Below, piece after piece: positions 36,254 through 45,232 of a DNA stretch of 64,000 nt. The notes under the pieces are model-generated. The model saw only the letters and a list, made by a program, of their open reading frames with translations. It searched no databases and was not told the origin of the DNA. Source of the stretch: CAVYXF01 sp963772335 (GTDB lineage: Bacteria > Pseudomonadota > Alphaproteobacteria > Rhizobiales > Rhodomicrobiaceae); contig CAVYXF010000005.1 of the NCBI GenBank assembly GCA_963772335.1, forward strand, positions 186,001-250,000. Direction: 5' to 3'. The position numbers and the translations under genes are program-made. Within the stretch, counting starts at the first letter, position 1. Each line of letters begins with the position of its first letter.

Positions 36254-38305
36254 TTAAGCGCGTCCGAACAGCCGCTGCCGGATCCAGGTGAAAATGCCGA
36301 TGTCGCGCTCATTGGCCGAGGCAATTCTCGCGCTGGGTTTGCCGCCTCCGGCTGCCGAGCCGCCCGAGGATCGGGTGCCGCCATTCACGTCGACATTGCT
36401 GTAAGTGTTGTCGTCGGGATCGGCATCGACACCGTCATCATTGTAGCTGGCATCTTCCGGATTTGGCGCGTTCTCATCCTCGCCGCCTTGGTATTCCAAC
36501 GCTTTCCGGCGACTGGCTTCGTCGGTGACGGCGGGGTTGCGCTCGACGAGAACCTCTTTCGCCTCGCCCTTATACCACTCGCCTTTGCCGCCACCCGGAA
36601 TCTGGACGCGTGGACGCTCCCAGGCGCCTTCCTTGGTGCGGCGCTGCGCCACCCGCTCCTCCTGCACTGCCCCGCTGCCGACTGATTGCAAAAGGATCTG
36701 CGCCCAGGCATTGCGGCGGAATTTATACAGCCGGAATGCGTCGGCCTGCGCATAGACGCTGCCCTGCTGATCGAGCTTCTTCTTGATCAGCGCCGCATCC
36801 ATATTCTCGGTCTCGGCGTCGACCAGCCGGACGAAGTCGTTGCCTTCGAGCGTCGCGAACACGCTGGTAATGTACCGCGAGACCTCGAGCGGACGGTCGG
36901 AGGTCGCCTGGAAGATCGCTTCCGCCGCGCTCGGGCCGGTGCGCTGCTTCAGCCACTCTTTATAGTCTTCCTCGCGGAAATCGAGCGGCACGGCCGCGTA
37001 ATAGTGGCCGCGATGGTCGAACACCACGTCCTGTATGGGCGCGATAACGGCTGAAGCCGAGGGGCGTCTATCCGGATCGAACTGGTTCTGAAACACCTTG
37101 TAGAAGGTTTCCAGGTAATCGCTCATGCCGCCGGTGCGAGCCGCTTCCATGCTCCGTGAAAGCTCGAAAAACGGACCGAACGGCCGGTTCACCGACACGA
37201 GCAGGATACAGATGTCGACGAAGATGGCGATGATCAGCGGAATGTAGTCGCGCTGAGTGAGGCCGTTCTCGACCACGGCAACGGGCGCTCCGGTCACCAC
37301 CGAGGCCGCGCTGTCGGCCCAGCCGATGCCGGAATTGGTCAGGCGCCGGAAGGCTTCGATGACGGCTTCGGAGCCCTCATAGGCCCGCACCTCCGGCGGA
37401 TCGAGCTGCGGCAGCTCCTCGATGGCGCGCACGACGCCGTTAAGGGCGGTGCGCAATTGCGGGTCGGGACAAACGAAGTTGCCGCCGCGATCGTCGGGGA
37501 AAGTGGTCTGATCGGCGCGCGTCTTGAACTCGTCGCGCAGCTGCAGGAGCTGCGGATCATTACGCAGCGCATTAAAGCGAGTGGCAACAAGGCCGAGCTT
37601 GCGGTTGAGCTCACCCATGAAAGCACCGCGCCGTCCTGTCACTGGATCGACGATCGAGGGATCTTTGAGGCGGATCTTCTGCAGGTCGGCGTTGAGGCTG
37701 GTGAAATCCTGCTTAACGCCTCCCACTTGCTCGGCGATGAAGGTGTTTGCGAACTGGAAACGCTGCGCATCCGCGTCCCGGAGCCGGCGCCGGGGCCCTT
37801 CACCGGCACGGCTTCCAGCACAGGTACCGCCGGAGGTGCGTTCGGTTTCCGCCTTCTCGGAGGAGATGCGCGCAAGCGAAGCGAAGGTCGATTGCAGCTG
37901 CTCCAGCCGGCTCGCGCCGAGTTGCAGATCCTGTTCCACCTGGATGATCGAATTCTCGGCCGTTGCCGTGGTGACATTGCCGGCCTCCAGATATTTCCAA
38001 TAGAAGCCGAACGCAAAGCCAACCGAGATCGCGAACAGGATGACATAGCCGATGATGTAGAGCGGCCAAAGCCACCAGCGCAGATGCGCGGAGAACATCG
38101 CATCGAGGATGTAGAGGATCATCAGCTGCAGCATGAACACTGCAAAGGCGACGGCGATGCGTGCAACCGTACCGATATCGCCGGAGGACGCGGTGATCAG
38201 CTCCATGATGCCGGTATAGGTGGAAATCCAGGCGAGTAAGCTAAGGCCGGCGAGCAACAACACCCACATCCACGAAAAACCAGGCCGTTTGATCGGCACC
38301 GCCAT
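36254..38305 (-). CDS. Large membrane protein with coiled coil, unknown function
   Basis: A 683-residue protein. Three hydrophobic segments lie at the N-terminus (about residues 9-28, 43-65 and 73-98), then a coiled-coil-like region (about 105-300), then a fourth membrane helix near 370 (DYIPLIIAIFVDICILLVSV). The last 300 residues are soluble and end in a low-complexity acidic, glycine- and serine-rich linker (residues about 620-665) before NERDIGIFTWIRQRLFGRA. AAGGAG precedes the ATG at 38305, which is preferred to a TTG three codons upstream. I do not recognise the family. It may be a phage-related or envelope protein. Confidence 0.7.
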   Translation of the reverse strand: MAVPIKRPGFSWMWVLLLAGLSLLAWISTYTGIMELITASSGDIGTVARIAVAFAVFMLQLMILYILDAMFSAHLRWWLWPLYIIGYVILFAISVGFAFGFYWKYLEAGNVTTATAENSIIQVEQDLQLGASRLEQLQSTFASLARISSEKAETERTSGGTCAGSRAGEGPRRRLRDADAQRFQFANTFIAEQVGGVKQDFTSLNADLQKIRLKDPSIVDPVTGRRGAFMGELNRKLGLVATRFNALRNDPQLLQLRDEFKTRADQTTFPDDRGGNFVCPDPQLRTALNGVVRAIEELPQLDPPEVRAYEGSEAVIEAFRRLTNSGIGWADSAASVVTGAPVAVVENGLTQRDYIPLIIAIFVDICILLVSVNRPFGPFFELSRSMEAARTGGMSDYLETFYKVFQNQFDPDRRPSASAVIAPIQDVVFDHRGHYYAAVPLDFREEDYKEWLKQRTGPSAAEAIFQATSDRPLEVSRYITSVFATLEGNDFVRLVDAETENMDAALIKKKLDQQGSVYAQADAFRLYKFRRNAWAQILLQSVGSGAVQEERVAQRRTKEGAWERPRVQIPGGGKGEWYKGEAKEVLVERNPAVTDEASRRKALEYQGGEDENAPNPEDASYNDDGVDADPDDNTYSNVDVNGGTRSSGGSAAGGGKPSARIASANERDIGIFTWIRQRLFGRA

Positions 38306-38671
38306 TGATCGCAACTCCTTAACCCGCCATGACGGGTTTGCAAACTTCGAGAATCAACGTCACCAACATCCGTATGGTCTAGACCGGGAACCCCTCTTGC
38401 GGCTATGGCGCTATGGGAACGCCCGGTCTCAAATCATGCGGAAAAATTCAAAGCTTCTGGTGCCTGAGATCGAAGTGCCTTGAAGGCGCCACGAGGAGAG
38501 AACTTCGCTTTCAGGACACTAGGGTCAAAACACGTCCGTTGCTAGCCTGTTCCTGTGCCGGAAAATCGCTGTCTTGCTTCATTATGACAGGAGAGGTGAT
38601 TGTGTCTTGTGGTGTTCGGCCGAAAAATACGGCGGCAGCGGCGCTTTCCGGATGAGCGCGGCTTTTTTGCA
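38306..38671. other. Intergenic stretch with hairpins and a possible short RNA
   Basis: About 366 bases before the membrane protein gene and after moeA. A hairpin AACCCG/CGGGTT (38321-38338) lies just upstream of the membrane gene's ribosome-binding site. On the plus strand a GC-rich hairpin around 38640-38659 is followed by TTTTTT (38664-38669), like a terminator, although no plus-strand gene precedes it. A small plus-strand RNA ending there is possible; a tiny GTG frame with a GGAGAGG site also lies here. No convincing protein gene. Confidence 0.4.
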
Positions 38672-39943
38672 TTAGTTAAAAAAGGCTTCAAATTCTGAAT
38701 AGGGGATGAAGCTTACGGCCTGGCCCTCATTCACCGCCTCAGCGCTCTCGCCGATCTCGATCAGTCCGTCCGATGCGCGCAGTGAGGAAATCAGCCCGGA
38801 CCCGTCGCGGGGATAAGGTTTCACGGAAAGTTTACCATCTTCGCCAGTGGCCAGCATGCCGCGCAGGAATTCGCGTCTGCCCGTCTTGCGCCGCTTTAGG
38901 GCGAAGGCAGCGGTCACGGGATAGCGGCGCGGCTCGCGCCATCTCCCGCCGCCAAGCAGTGTGAGCACCGGCACCGCATAGAGCAAGAAGCAGACGAATA
39001 CCGCGACCGGATTGCCGGGCAGGCCAAGAAACACGCAGTCGCCGATCTGGCCGAAAGACATTGGCCGTCCGGGCTTGATTGCCAGCTGCCACATCTTCAG
39101 CGAGCCGAGCGCATCCAGCGACTTCACGATGTGATCCTCCTCGCCCCGGCTTGCGCCGCCGGAGGTGATCACCAGATCAAACCGGCCTGCGGCGTCGGCA
39201 AGGCTGGCGCGAACGCTGGCGGCGTTGTCCGGTAGGATGCCGAGGAGGGTGGCAGGCTGTCCGGCCATGATGCTGAGCGCGCTCAGCATTGGCGCATTGG
39301 CATCGTAGACGCGGCCCTCGGTGAACGGGCTGCCTGCGGGGAGCAACTCGTCGCCTGTCGAGATAATGGCAATGCGCAGACGCTTGTAGCTCAGCGCATC
39401 GCCAAGGCCGGTCGCAGCGAGCGCAGCAATATCCTGCGGGCGCAGGCGCGAGCCTGCTTCGATGAGCGTCGAGCCGGCCTCTACATCCTCGCCCGCGAGC
39501 CGCCGATTGGCGCCGCGCTTTAGACCGCCGGGAACGAAAACGCTCTCACCCTCGACCGTCACATCCTCCTGCATGGCGACCGTATCGGCGCCGTCCGGCA
39601 TCACGGCGCCGGTGAGGATCCGCAGCGCCTCCTCAGCGCCGATCGGCTGGGAGAAGGCGTGGCCGGCTGCTGCCCGGCCCTTCACTGCGAAACGGCTGCC
39701 ATTCTCCTGATCGTAGCCGGCATAGGCGAAAGCGTAGCCGTCCACGGCGGCATTGGTGTGCGCGGGGATATTGCGCGGCGCGATGATGGTTTCCGCCAGG
39801 ACGCGGCCGGCAGCCTCGAGCAGCGGAACGCGCTCCGTCCCCACAACGGGTGTAAGTCGCGATGTCAGGATGCCAAGCGCCTCGGCATGAGTGAGCCTGT
39901 CCTTGTCGTGCAGGAAACAGTCGTCGAGCAGCTTGCGTGTCAT
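38672..39943 (-). CDS. moeA: Molybdopterin molybdenumtransferase MoeA
   Basis: A 423-residue MoeA. It inserts molybdate into adenylylated molybdopterin to make the molybdenum cofactor. Conserved parts include NIPAHTNAAVDGYAFAY, GAVMPDGADTVAMQED, the STGDELLPAGSP segment, TSGGASRGEEDH and GLPGNPVAVFVCF. Length is normal. Its start overlaps the mobB stop (ATGA), so mobA-mobB-moeA are one transcript on the minus strand. Confidence 0.95.
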   Translation of the reverse strand: MTRKLLDDCFLHDKDRLTHAEALGILTSRLTPVVGTERVPLLEAAGRVLAETIIAPRNIPAHTNAAVDGYAFAYAGYDQENGSRFAVKGRAAAGHAFSQPIGAEEALRILTGAVMPDGADTVAMQEDVTVEGESVFVPGGLKRGANRRLAGEDVEAGSTLIEAGSRLRPQDIAALAATGLGDALSYKRLRIAIISTGDELLPAGSPFTEGRVYDANAPMLSALSIMAGQPATLLGILPDNAASVRASLADAAGRFDLVITSGGASRGEEDHIVKSLDALGSLKMWQLAIKPGRPMSFGQIGDCVFLGLPGNPVAVFVCFLLYAVPVLTLLGGGRWREPRRYPVTAAFALKRRKTGRREFLRGMLATGEDGKLSVKPYPRDGSGLISSLRASDGLIEIGESAEAVNEGQAVSFIPYSEFEAFFN

Positions 39944-40455
39944 CAGATCTGTTTGAGTTCGAGATGCCGGACGATCAGGTCGGCAATGCCGGCGACATCG
40001 TCAAGTGCATAAACCGGAACGGCACCGGTCTCCACCTCATGGTCGCTGGCGATGGCAACGATGCCCGGAAAGTCTTCTCCCATCGCATCCTGCTGCACCG
40101 CCTCGAGCCGCCTTGCCTCGATCTTGGGGTGGTCATGGCGCTTAAAACCCTCCACCAGGACCAGATCCGACCCTTCCAGCCGCCGCAACACGTCTTCCAA
40201 TGCGGGTTCAGGCTCATCGCGCAACTCATGCATGATGGCGACGCGCTTGGCCGAGATCACTGCGACCTCACGCGCGCCGGCCTCGCGGAACTTGTATGAG
40301 TCCCGCCCTGGCTGATCGACATCGAAGGCGTGATGGGCATGCTTTACGGCGGCGACCTTGTAGCCGCGGCGCGTCAACTCGGCGATCAGGCGGGCGGTGA
40401 GGGTCGTCTTGCCGGAATTCTTCCATCCGACGATGCCGAACAGAGGCGGCGTCAT
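39943..40455 (-). CDS. mobB: Molybdopterin-guanine dinucleotide biosynthesis adapter MobB
   Basis: A 170-residue P-loop GTPase with GWKNSGKTTLTARL (Walker A) at the start, then VKHAHHAFDVDQPGRDSYKFREAGA, the MobB hallmark. It assists MobA in attaching GMP to molybdopterin. It overlaps mobA upstream and moeA downstream by 4 bases each, a very tight operon. Not strictly required for the pathway in other bacteria. Confidence 0.93.
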   Translation of the reverse strand: MTPPLFGIVGWKNSGKTTLTARLIAELTRRGYKVAAVKHAHHAFDVDQPGRDSYKFREAGAREVAVISAKRVAIMHELRDEPEPALEDVLRRLEGSDLVLVEGFKRHDHPKIEARRLEAVQQDAMGEDFPGIVAIASDHEVETGAVPVYALDDVAGIADLIVRHLELKQI

Positions 40456-41102
40456 GGGCTTTCCTTGTTGAGCAGAGCTTCGGCCTCGGCAAGATCGTCG
40501 GGTGTGTTGATGTTGAAGAACGGATCGACTTCAACCCCGCCGATCAGCAAAGGCTCGAAGGGTACGGTGACATAGCTGTGGCGCTCAATCCAGTCCTGGA
40601 CCTTGCGGTGCCCGGCATCCAGATAAGCGGCGAGATCATCTGCCAAGGCGACCGGCCATAGCGCGAATACAAAGTGACTGCGTCCGCTGGACGAGGCAAG
40701 GGCGATAGCCCCGCCACCCGCTTCTGCGGCCGCCTCGAGCTTAGCCACCAGATCGGTCGGGAAGAAGGGCGTGTCGCAAGCTGCCGTGACGATCTGCTCT
40801 GCGCTGGGGGCATGCATGCGCGTCCATTCCATGCCAGCCAGCAGCCCGGCAAGGGGCCCGGCAAAATCGGCGCTGAGGTCGGGCACGACCGGCAGACCAA
40901 AGGCGGCAAACCGCGCCGGATCACCATTGGCATTGATGATAAGTCCATGCACTTGCGGCTTCAGCCTTTCGATGACGTGCGCGAGCATCGGCCTGCCGCC
41001 CAGCATTTTGAGTGCCTTGTCCCCGCCACTCATCCGCCGCGATTGTCCGCCAGCGAACACAACGCCGACATAAGAGGTTTTTGTGCTACAGGGATTGGTC
41101 AT
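40452..41102 (-). CDS. mobA: Molybdenum cofactor guanylyltransferase MobA
   Basis: A 216-residue nucleotidyltransferase. It transfers GMP from GTP to molybdopterin. The N-terminal GTP-binding motif is FAGGQSRRMSGGDKAL; the NANGDPARFAAFGLPVVPD and VTAACDTPFFPTDLV segments are typical. First gene of the mobA-mobB-moeA operon. It is divergent from mrp across 131 bases, where both promoters must lie. Confidence 0.93.
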   Translation of the reverse strand: MTNPCSTKTSYVGVVFAGGQSRRMSGGDKALKMLGGRPMLAHVIERLKPQVHGLIINANGDPARFAAFGLPVVPDLSADFAGPLAGLLAGMEWTRMHAPSAEQIVTAACDTPFFPTDLVAKLEAAAEAGGGAIALASSSGRSHFVFALWPVALADDLAAYLDAGHRKVQDWIERHSYVTVPFEPLLIGGVEVDPFFNINTPDDLAEAEALLNKESP

Positions 41103-41233
41103 ACTCGAAACAATACAGAATTATTAGCGTTGGTGATCACTTCCTTTGGCGCTTCTGGTATCTTAAATGATCATCCGTCGGCGCCGGCACATCCATCGAG
41201 CCTGCCGGCTGTCCGTGAGACCAGGGCTTCCTC

Positions 41234-42355
41234 ATGAATGTGACGCCGAGCAAAGACAAGATTATCGATGAGCTACGCCGGGTGAAAACCCCCGACGGGC
41301 GCGGCGACATCGTCAAAGAGGGCCTCCTTTCTGAGATTGTGGTTCAGGACGGAAAAGTCTACTTCTCCATCGCCGTGCCGCCCGAGCAGGCTGGCGAATT
41401 CGAGTCCATGCGCAAGAGCGCCGAGCGCGCGGCAGCCATGGTGCCTGGCGTGAAGGCGGTGATGGTGACGCTCACGGCCGAGAAAGCTGGTGTAAAGGCC
41501 GTCTCCGGCAGTGCCCCCGGCCCCGCCCAGCGGGCACCCGCCGCATCCGGTCTTCAGGGCATCGCCGAGGTGCGCCGCATCATTGCCGTCGCCTCGGGTA
41601 AGGGCGGTGTCGGCAAATCGACGACCGCAGTCAATCTCGCGCTTGGTCTCAAAGCGAACGGTCTCAATGTCGGGCTGCTCGACGCCGATATCTATGGCCC
41701 GTCGATGCCACGGCTGATGGGCCTTTCGGGCAAGCCCGAGCTCGTTGACGGCAAAGTCCTCATGCCCCTGCAGAACTATGGCATCAAAGTGATGTCGATG
41801 GGCTTCCTGGTCGATGAGGAAACCCCCATGATCTGGCGCGGGCCGATGGTGCAATCGGCGCTGACGCAGATGATGCGCGATGTCGCCTGGGGCGCACTCG
41901 ACATCATGGTGGTGGATATGCCGCCCGGCACGGGCGATGCGCAGCTCACAATGGCGCAGCAGGTGCCCCTCGCAGGTGCGGTGATTGTCTCCACCCCGCA
42001 AGACTTAGCGCTTATCGATGCGCGCAAGGGGCTCAATATGTTCCGGCGCGTGAACGTGCCGGTGCTCGGCATCGTCGAGAACATGAGCTATTTCCTATGC
42101 CCGCATTGCGGCGAGCGTAGCGAGATCTTCAGCTATGGCGGTGGGCGGAAAGAGGCGCAGCGCCTGCAGGTGCCATTTCTCGGCGAGGTGCCGCTCGACA
42201 TCCAGATCAGGGAAACCTCCGATGGCGGGCGCCCCATCGTCGCCAGCATGCCGCAATCGGAGCACGCCCAGGTTTATCGGAACATCGCCGCCCAGGTCTG
42301 GGCGCAGCTGGGTGAAGGCCTGCAGAGGGCCGCGCCGCGCATCGTCATCGAATAG
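41234..42355 (+). CDS. mrp: Iron-sulfur cluster carrier ATPase Mrp/ApbC
   Basis: A 373-residue protein. A MIP18/PaaD-like domain covers about residues 1-95, then a Mrp-type P-loop ATPase starts at IAVASGKGGVGKSTTAVNLA. Two Cys in FLCPHCGER form the site where the Fe-S cluster binds between two subunits. GLLDADIYGPSMPRLMG and DMPPGTGDAQLT are diagnostic. It passes Fe-S clusters to target enzymes. It stands alone and is followed by the candidate RNA at 42.4 kb. Confidence 0.93.
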   Translation: MNVTPSKDKIIDELRRVKTPDGRGDIVKEGLLSEIVVQDGKVYFSIAVPPEQAGEFESMRKSAERAAAMVPGVKAVMVTLTAEKAGVKAVSGSAPGPAQRAPAASGLQGIAEVRRIIAVASGKGGVGKSTTAVNLALGLKANGLNVGLLDADIYGPSMPRLMGLSGKPELVDGKVLMPLQNYGIKVMSMGFLVDEETPMIWRGPMVQSALTQMMRDVAWGALDIMVVDMPPGTGDAQLTMAQQVPLAGAVIVSTPQDLALIDARKGLNMFRRVNVPVLGIVENMSYFLCPHCGERSEIFSYGGGRKEAQRLQVPFLGEVPLDIQIRETSDGGRPIVASMPQSEHAQVYRNIAAQVWAQLGEGLQRAAPRIVIE

Positions 42356-42399
42356 TGGCTGGCGTTAACGGAGACGCAAGGGGTTGCGTGATATAACTA

Positions 42400-42555
42400 T
42401 CCGCATCAAGAAGTTGCGTACTCTGTATGCGTAGTTTGGCCACTGCCCCCCGGCCAGCAGGGTACCCGGACCCCATGAAGGCCGGGAGCCCTGCACCCCG
42501 GTGGCCGTTGCTCCCCTGTTCAGCGCGCGGTCCTCACGGCTGCGCGTTTTTTTGT
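42400..42555 (+). ncRNA. Candidate structured RNA with intrinsic terminator, family unknown
   Basis: No protein frame fits here. GGCCAC (42438-42443) pairs with GTGGCC (42501-42506). Inside, GCAGGG (42457-42462) pairs with CCCTGC (42489-42494) and CCCGG (42465-42469) with CCGGG (42482-42486), a long rod. An alternative CCCGGCC/GGCCGGG helix (42449-42455/42480-42486) would make a pseudoknot with GCAGGG/CCCTGC. A GCGCG-rich hairpin and TTTTTTT (42532-42553) follow, a good rho-independent terminator. The 5-prime end is a guess. It could be a housekeeping or regulatory RNA; I cannot match it to 6S, SRP or tmRNA. Confidence 0.4.
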
Positions 42556-42617
42556 TTATGACAGCAGAACTGGGAGTACAGCGGTGCCGGTGGCGCTGTT
42601 TTCCAATTGAGCCGCTA

Positions 42618-42714
42618 GTGCATCGGACCGAAAAGGTACACACTTTTCGGATAAATCCGATGCATCAACAAAGAGTTAGAGCGCCGCTCGGCGTTCAGCG
42701 GAGCGTCCGCCGCG
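42618..42714. repeat. RIME-like intergenic palindromic element
   Basis: GCATCGGACCGAAAAG (42620-42635) is matched by an inverted CTTTTCGGATAAATCCGATGC (about 42643-42663), followed by AACAAAGAGTTAGAGCG and a second GC-rich palindrome. This layout (CCGAAAAG...CTTTTCGGAT...CAAAGA-TAGAGCG) is that of the Rhizobiales intergenic mosaic elements. It lies directly downstream of fliQ. Only one good copy was seen in the window. Confidence 0.7.
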
Positions 42715-42981
42715 CTAAAAGCCGTTTTCGATGTGGTGAAACACCTGCTCGGCGAAGGAATGGATCACCTGCCCCATGAACGGCGCGGTGAATGAGGCGA
42801 CCACCAGAATCGCAATAATCTTCGGAATGAAAGTCAGCGTCATCTCCTGCACCTGCGTGAGCGCCTGGAACAGGGCGACGAAAAGGCCCACGGCCATGGC
42901 GGCGGCAACGGCCGGGCCACAGGCGAGCAGAATCGTCCAGATCGCCGACTGGACGATGTCGAGCGCGTCGGCTTCGCTCAT
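42715..42981 (-). CDS. fliQ: Flagellar export apparatus protein FliQ
   Basis: An 88-residue membrane protein with two hydrophobic segments, the FliQ size. Family features include ACGPAVAAAMAVGLFVALFQALTQVQEMTLTFIPK. It is part of the export gate of the flagellar type III system in the inner membrane. It follows flgD by 2 bases and is the last gene of the flagellar run in this window; flhA and fliR, often next in Rhizobiales, are not found downstream. Confidence 0.92.
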   Translation of the reverse strand: MSEADALDIVQSAIWTILLACGPAVAAAMAVGLFVALFQALTQVQEMTLTFIPKIIAILVVASFTAPFMGQVIHSFAEQVFHHIENGF

Positions 42982-42983
42982 CG

Positions 42984-43388
42984 TCAGCTGATCTGAACGC
43001 CCGCGGTCAGCTCGACTTCCGAGCCGTCTTCCAGAATGGCGACCGCCCCGCCGCTGATGATCCGGACGGAGGCCACCTTGCCCGCGGTGTCGCCGTCGGC
43101 CGAAGTGACGGTGCGCCCGATCACGCTATCGGCTTGCGATAAGGCGAAAGAGGTGAGCAGCGAATCGAGCTTTGCATTGGTTTTGACGCTTTGCTCGACG
43201 GCGGAGAAGCTTGCCAACTGCGAGACATGCTCCGTTGGATCCATCGGTTGGGTGGGGTCCTGATTTTTCAGCTCGGCGATCAGCAGCTGCAGAAAGGCGT
43301 TGTAATCGAGCGTGCTGCCGGATGGAGTGGTCGGCTGGTTCTGTGCCGAATTCGAGCTTTGCTGAATATTTGCTGCGCTGACGTCCAT
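42984..43388 (-). CDS. flgD: Flagellar hook assembly protein FlgD
   Basis: A 134-residue FlgD of the short alphaproteobacterial type. The conserved part LDYNAFLQLLIAELKNQDPTQPMDPTEHVSQLASFSAVEQSVKTN is diagnostic. FlgD caps the growing hook so that FlgE can polymerise. Its start overlaps the flbT stop by 1 base (TAATG). The C-terminal domain is shortened to a GRTVTSADGDTAGKVASVRI beta segment. Confidence 0.92.
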   Translation of the reverse strand: MDVSAANIQQSSNSAQNQPTTPSGSTLDYNAFLQLLIAELKNQDPTQPMDPTEHVSQLASFSAVEQSVKTNAKLDSLLTSFALSQADSVIGRTVTSADGDTAGKVASVRIISGGAVAILEDGSEVELTAGVQIS

Positions 43389-43813
43389 TATGCGACCTCG
43401 CGTTTGTCATCACTATCGATATAGCGCCCGCTGGCTTTCCCCAGGATTGCGTCTTCTAAGGGGAACAGTGACCGCAGCCCTTTCAGCGCATCGTAATAGC
43501 GCTCGCCGGCAACCAGCGGCTCGATGGCGCGCAGGCCAGCCAGAATTTCCGGGTTCTCGAATGCAGCCAGCAGCAGCCGGTGCGATTTATCGAACAGCTC
43601 CTTACTCATCGTGAAGCTAGCCGGGTCGATCACCATGGTCTGGACGATGAAATAGAGCTGGCGCAGCGGTGTAGTCGCTTGCTCGGGCTGAAGCACGTGA
43701 TGCTCCAGAAGGAACGTCACGTCATTGAGGAATTCGATCGACACTTTCCGATCGACGCGCAGCACGGCGCCGTTAACAAAGATGCGCTCTCCAGGCCGCA
43801 ATGACAATTTCAT
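43388..43813 (-). CDS. flbT: Flagellin synthesis regulator FlbT
   Basis: A 141-residue FlbT. It starts [20 protein letters not shown] and contains [34 protein letters not shown], both diagnostic. FlbT binds flagellin mRNA and controls its translation or stability together with FlaF, and is found only in alphaproteobacteria. The ATG at 43813 overlaps the flaF stop. The longer frame to 43909 is not FlbT-like. Confidence 0.93.
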   Translation of the reverse strand: MKLSLRPGERIFVNGAVLRVDRKVSIEFLNDVTFLLEHHVLQPEQATTPLRQLYFIVQTMVIDPASFTMSKELFDKSHRLLLAAFENPEILAGLRAIEPLVAGERYYDALKGLRSLFPLEDAILGKASGRYIDSDDKREVA

Positions 43814-44157
43814 TGCAGCCCCTCGGCGATGGCCCGGGTTACGCCGATGATCCCGTCGAAATTCTCGGAGCGCCCCGCGCGGATTTCCTCGGCTTCGCGC
43901 ATGATCCAAAGGCCGATAGAGATGAGGTCAGCCCGCAGTTTTTTAGGCAGCTGGTTCTCAGGGTGCGCAAGGTCCTCCAGCAGAAACGCCCAGAGCCGTT
44001 GGCTGAAATGGAATGCCTCGATCGCCGCTCGGGACTGCGGGCCTTCCCTTTTGGCATTCTCCAGGAGCGTAATGGCCTGTTGCAACGCCAGACGCTCGCG
44101 CGCACGGGCCGTCTGTGGGGTCTCTTCGAGGACTTCCGCATAGGAAAAACGATACAT
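43810..44157 (-). CDS. flaF: Flagellar biosynthesis regulator FlaF
   Basis: A 115-residue helical protein. [51 protein letters not shown] are diagnostic of FlaF. FlaF promotes flagellin production and acts opposite to FlbT. It overlaps flbT by 4 bases (ATGA) and follows flgL by 17 bases, so it lies inside the flagellar operon. Confidence 0.92.
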   Translation of the reverse strand: MYRFSYAEVLEETPQTARARERLALQQAITLLENAKREGPQSRAAIEAFHFSQRLWAFLLEDLAHPENQLPKKLRADLISIGLWIMREAEEIRAGRSENFDGIIGVTRAIAEGLQ

Positions 44158-44174
44158 GGCTGCCTCTCTACTGG

Positions 44175-45227
44175 TTACAAGTAGTTCAAAATGGTGAGCT
44201 GCTGGACTTGCGCGGTGAGGGAATAGGCCGTCTGAAGCTGCGTCAGCAGCGAATTCACGCGCACCGTCGCATCGAACGGATCGACAGCTTCAAGCCCGTT
44301 GATCTGGTTCGTGAGGATGTCGACCTGCGCCGACATTTTGGTATTGGCACTGGCAATGCGCCCTTGGGCCGTCCCTAAGGTCGCCTGCAGCACCGCCACG
44401 TCCTGTACCGCTTCGCCGGCGAGCACGAGTCCCTTCCCGACGACCGTCGAGAAGGTTTCCTTGTTCATGTTCTCCACGCCGAGATCACTTAGCATGGTGT
44501 AGACCTTGGCGAGCTTGCGGAAGGCAACGTCGTTGGCATTGGTCGAGGTTTCGATCTTCTCGGAGACGGAGATCCGGCTCTCGACATTCTGGCTGGACGC
44601 GCTCGACCAGTTCGTCGACCAGGCCGGCTCCTCGAAAAGATCGGCGAAGGTCGTGTCGAGGAAATTCTCCATCTGCGCGGGGGTGATATTGGCCACCGCT
44701 GGGTCCGACTGGGTGAAGCCGAATTCGGCGAGGAAAGCATCCGCCACCGCTTGCTTGTTGGCCGGGGTGGGTGTGGCCTCATAGCTGGTCACAGGCTTCA
44801 CATCTGTATTGATCCCGCCGAATAGAAAGCCGCCGGCAAAGGAGGTATTGAGCGTGTCGGTGAGCGCGTTGAGGCTGGCCTTGGCCTCACGCTGGACAAT
44901 CTGCGGACCGGTGGCGGTGTCCCGCGAGGCGATCAGCGTGCCGATAAAGTCCTGGGCCGTCTTCGCCGTGCTGTTCAGCGCTTCCTGGCTGACGTCCAGC
45001 GAGGCCGACACCGAAGAATTGGTATCGACGATGTTTTGCAGTCGCGACAGCTCCTGCCGCAGGGAGACGCTATCGGTGGTGCGCGCGCCGAGGGTTAGTC
45101 CGACATCGGCATGACGGCCAGAGGAGACCTCTTTCTGCGCGACGAGCAGGCGTTGCTGCAGTTTCAGCACCGTCAGGCGGTTGCCTTCGTTCAGGGCTTT
45201 GGTGGAGATGTAGGAGGAAATGGCCAT
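44175..45227 (-). CDS. flgL: Flagellar hook-filament junction protein FlgL
   Basis: A 350-residue protein. Its N-terminal coiled coil is flagellin-like (ALNEGNRLTVLKLQQRLLVAQKEVSSGRH) and the C-terminal helix reads VNSLLTQLQTAYSLTAQVQQLTILNYL. The N- and C-terminal coils together form the junction with FlgK and the filament. It follows flgK by 5 bases. Confidence 0.9.
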   Translation of the reverse strand: MAISSYISTKALNEGNRLTVLKLQQRLLVAQKEVSSGRHADVGLTLGARTTDSVSLRQELSRLQNIVDTNSSVSASLDVSQEALNSTAKTAQDFIGTLIASRDTATGPQIVQREAKASLNALTDTLNTSFAGGFLFGGINTDVKPVTSYEATPTPANKQAVADAFLAEFGFTQSDPAVANITPAQMENFLDTTFADLFEEPAWSTNWSSASSQNVESRISVSEKIETSTNANDVAFRKLAKVYTMLSDLGVENMNKETFSTVVGKGLVLAGEAVQDVAVLQATLGTAQGRIASANTKMSAQVDILTNQINGLEAVDPFDATVRVNSLLTQLQTAYSLTAQVQQLTILNYL

Positions 45228-45232
45228 GGCTG

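Noticed and set aside
42449..42494. Riboswitch with H-type pseudoknot
   Set aside because: The pseudoknot pairing competes with a simpler nested hairpin and no gene follows on the same strand, so I only call a structured RNA candidate.
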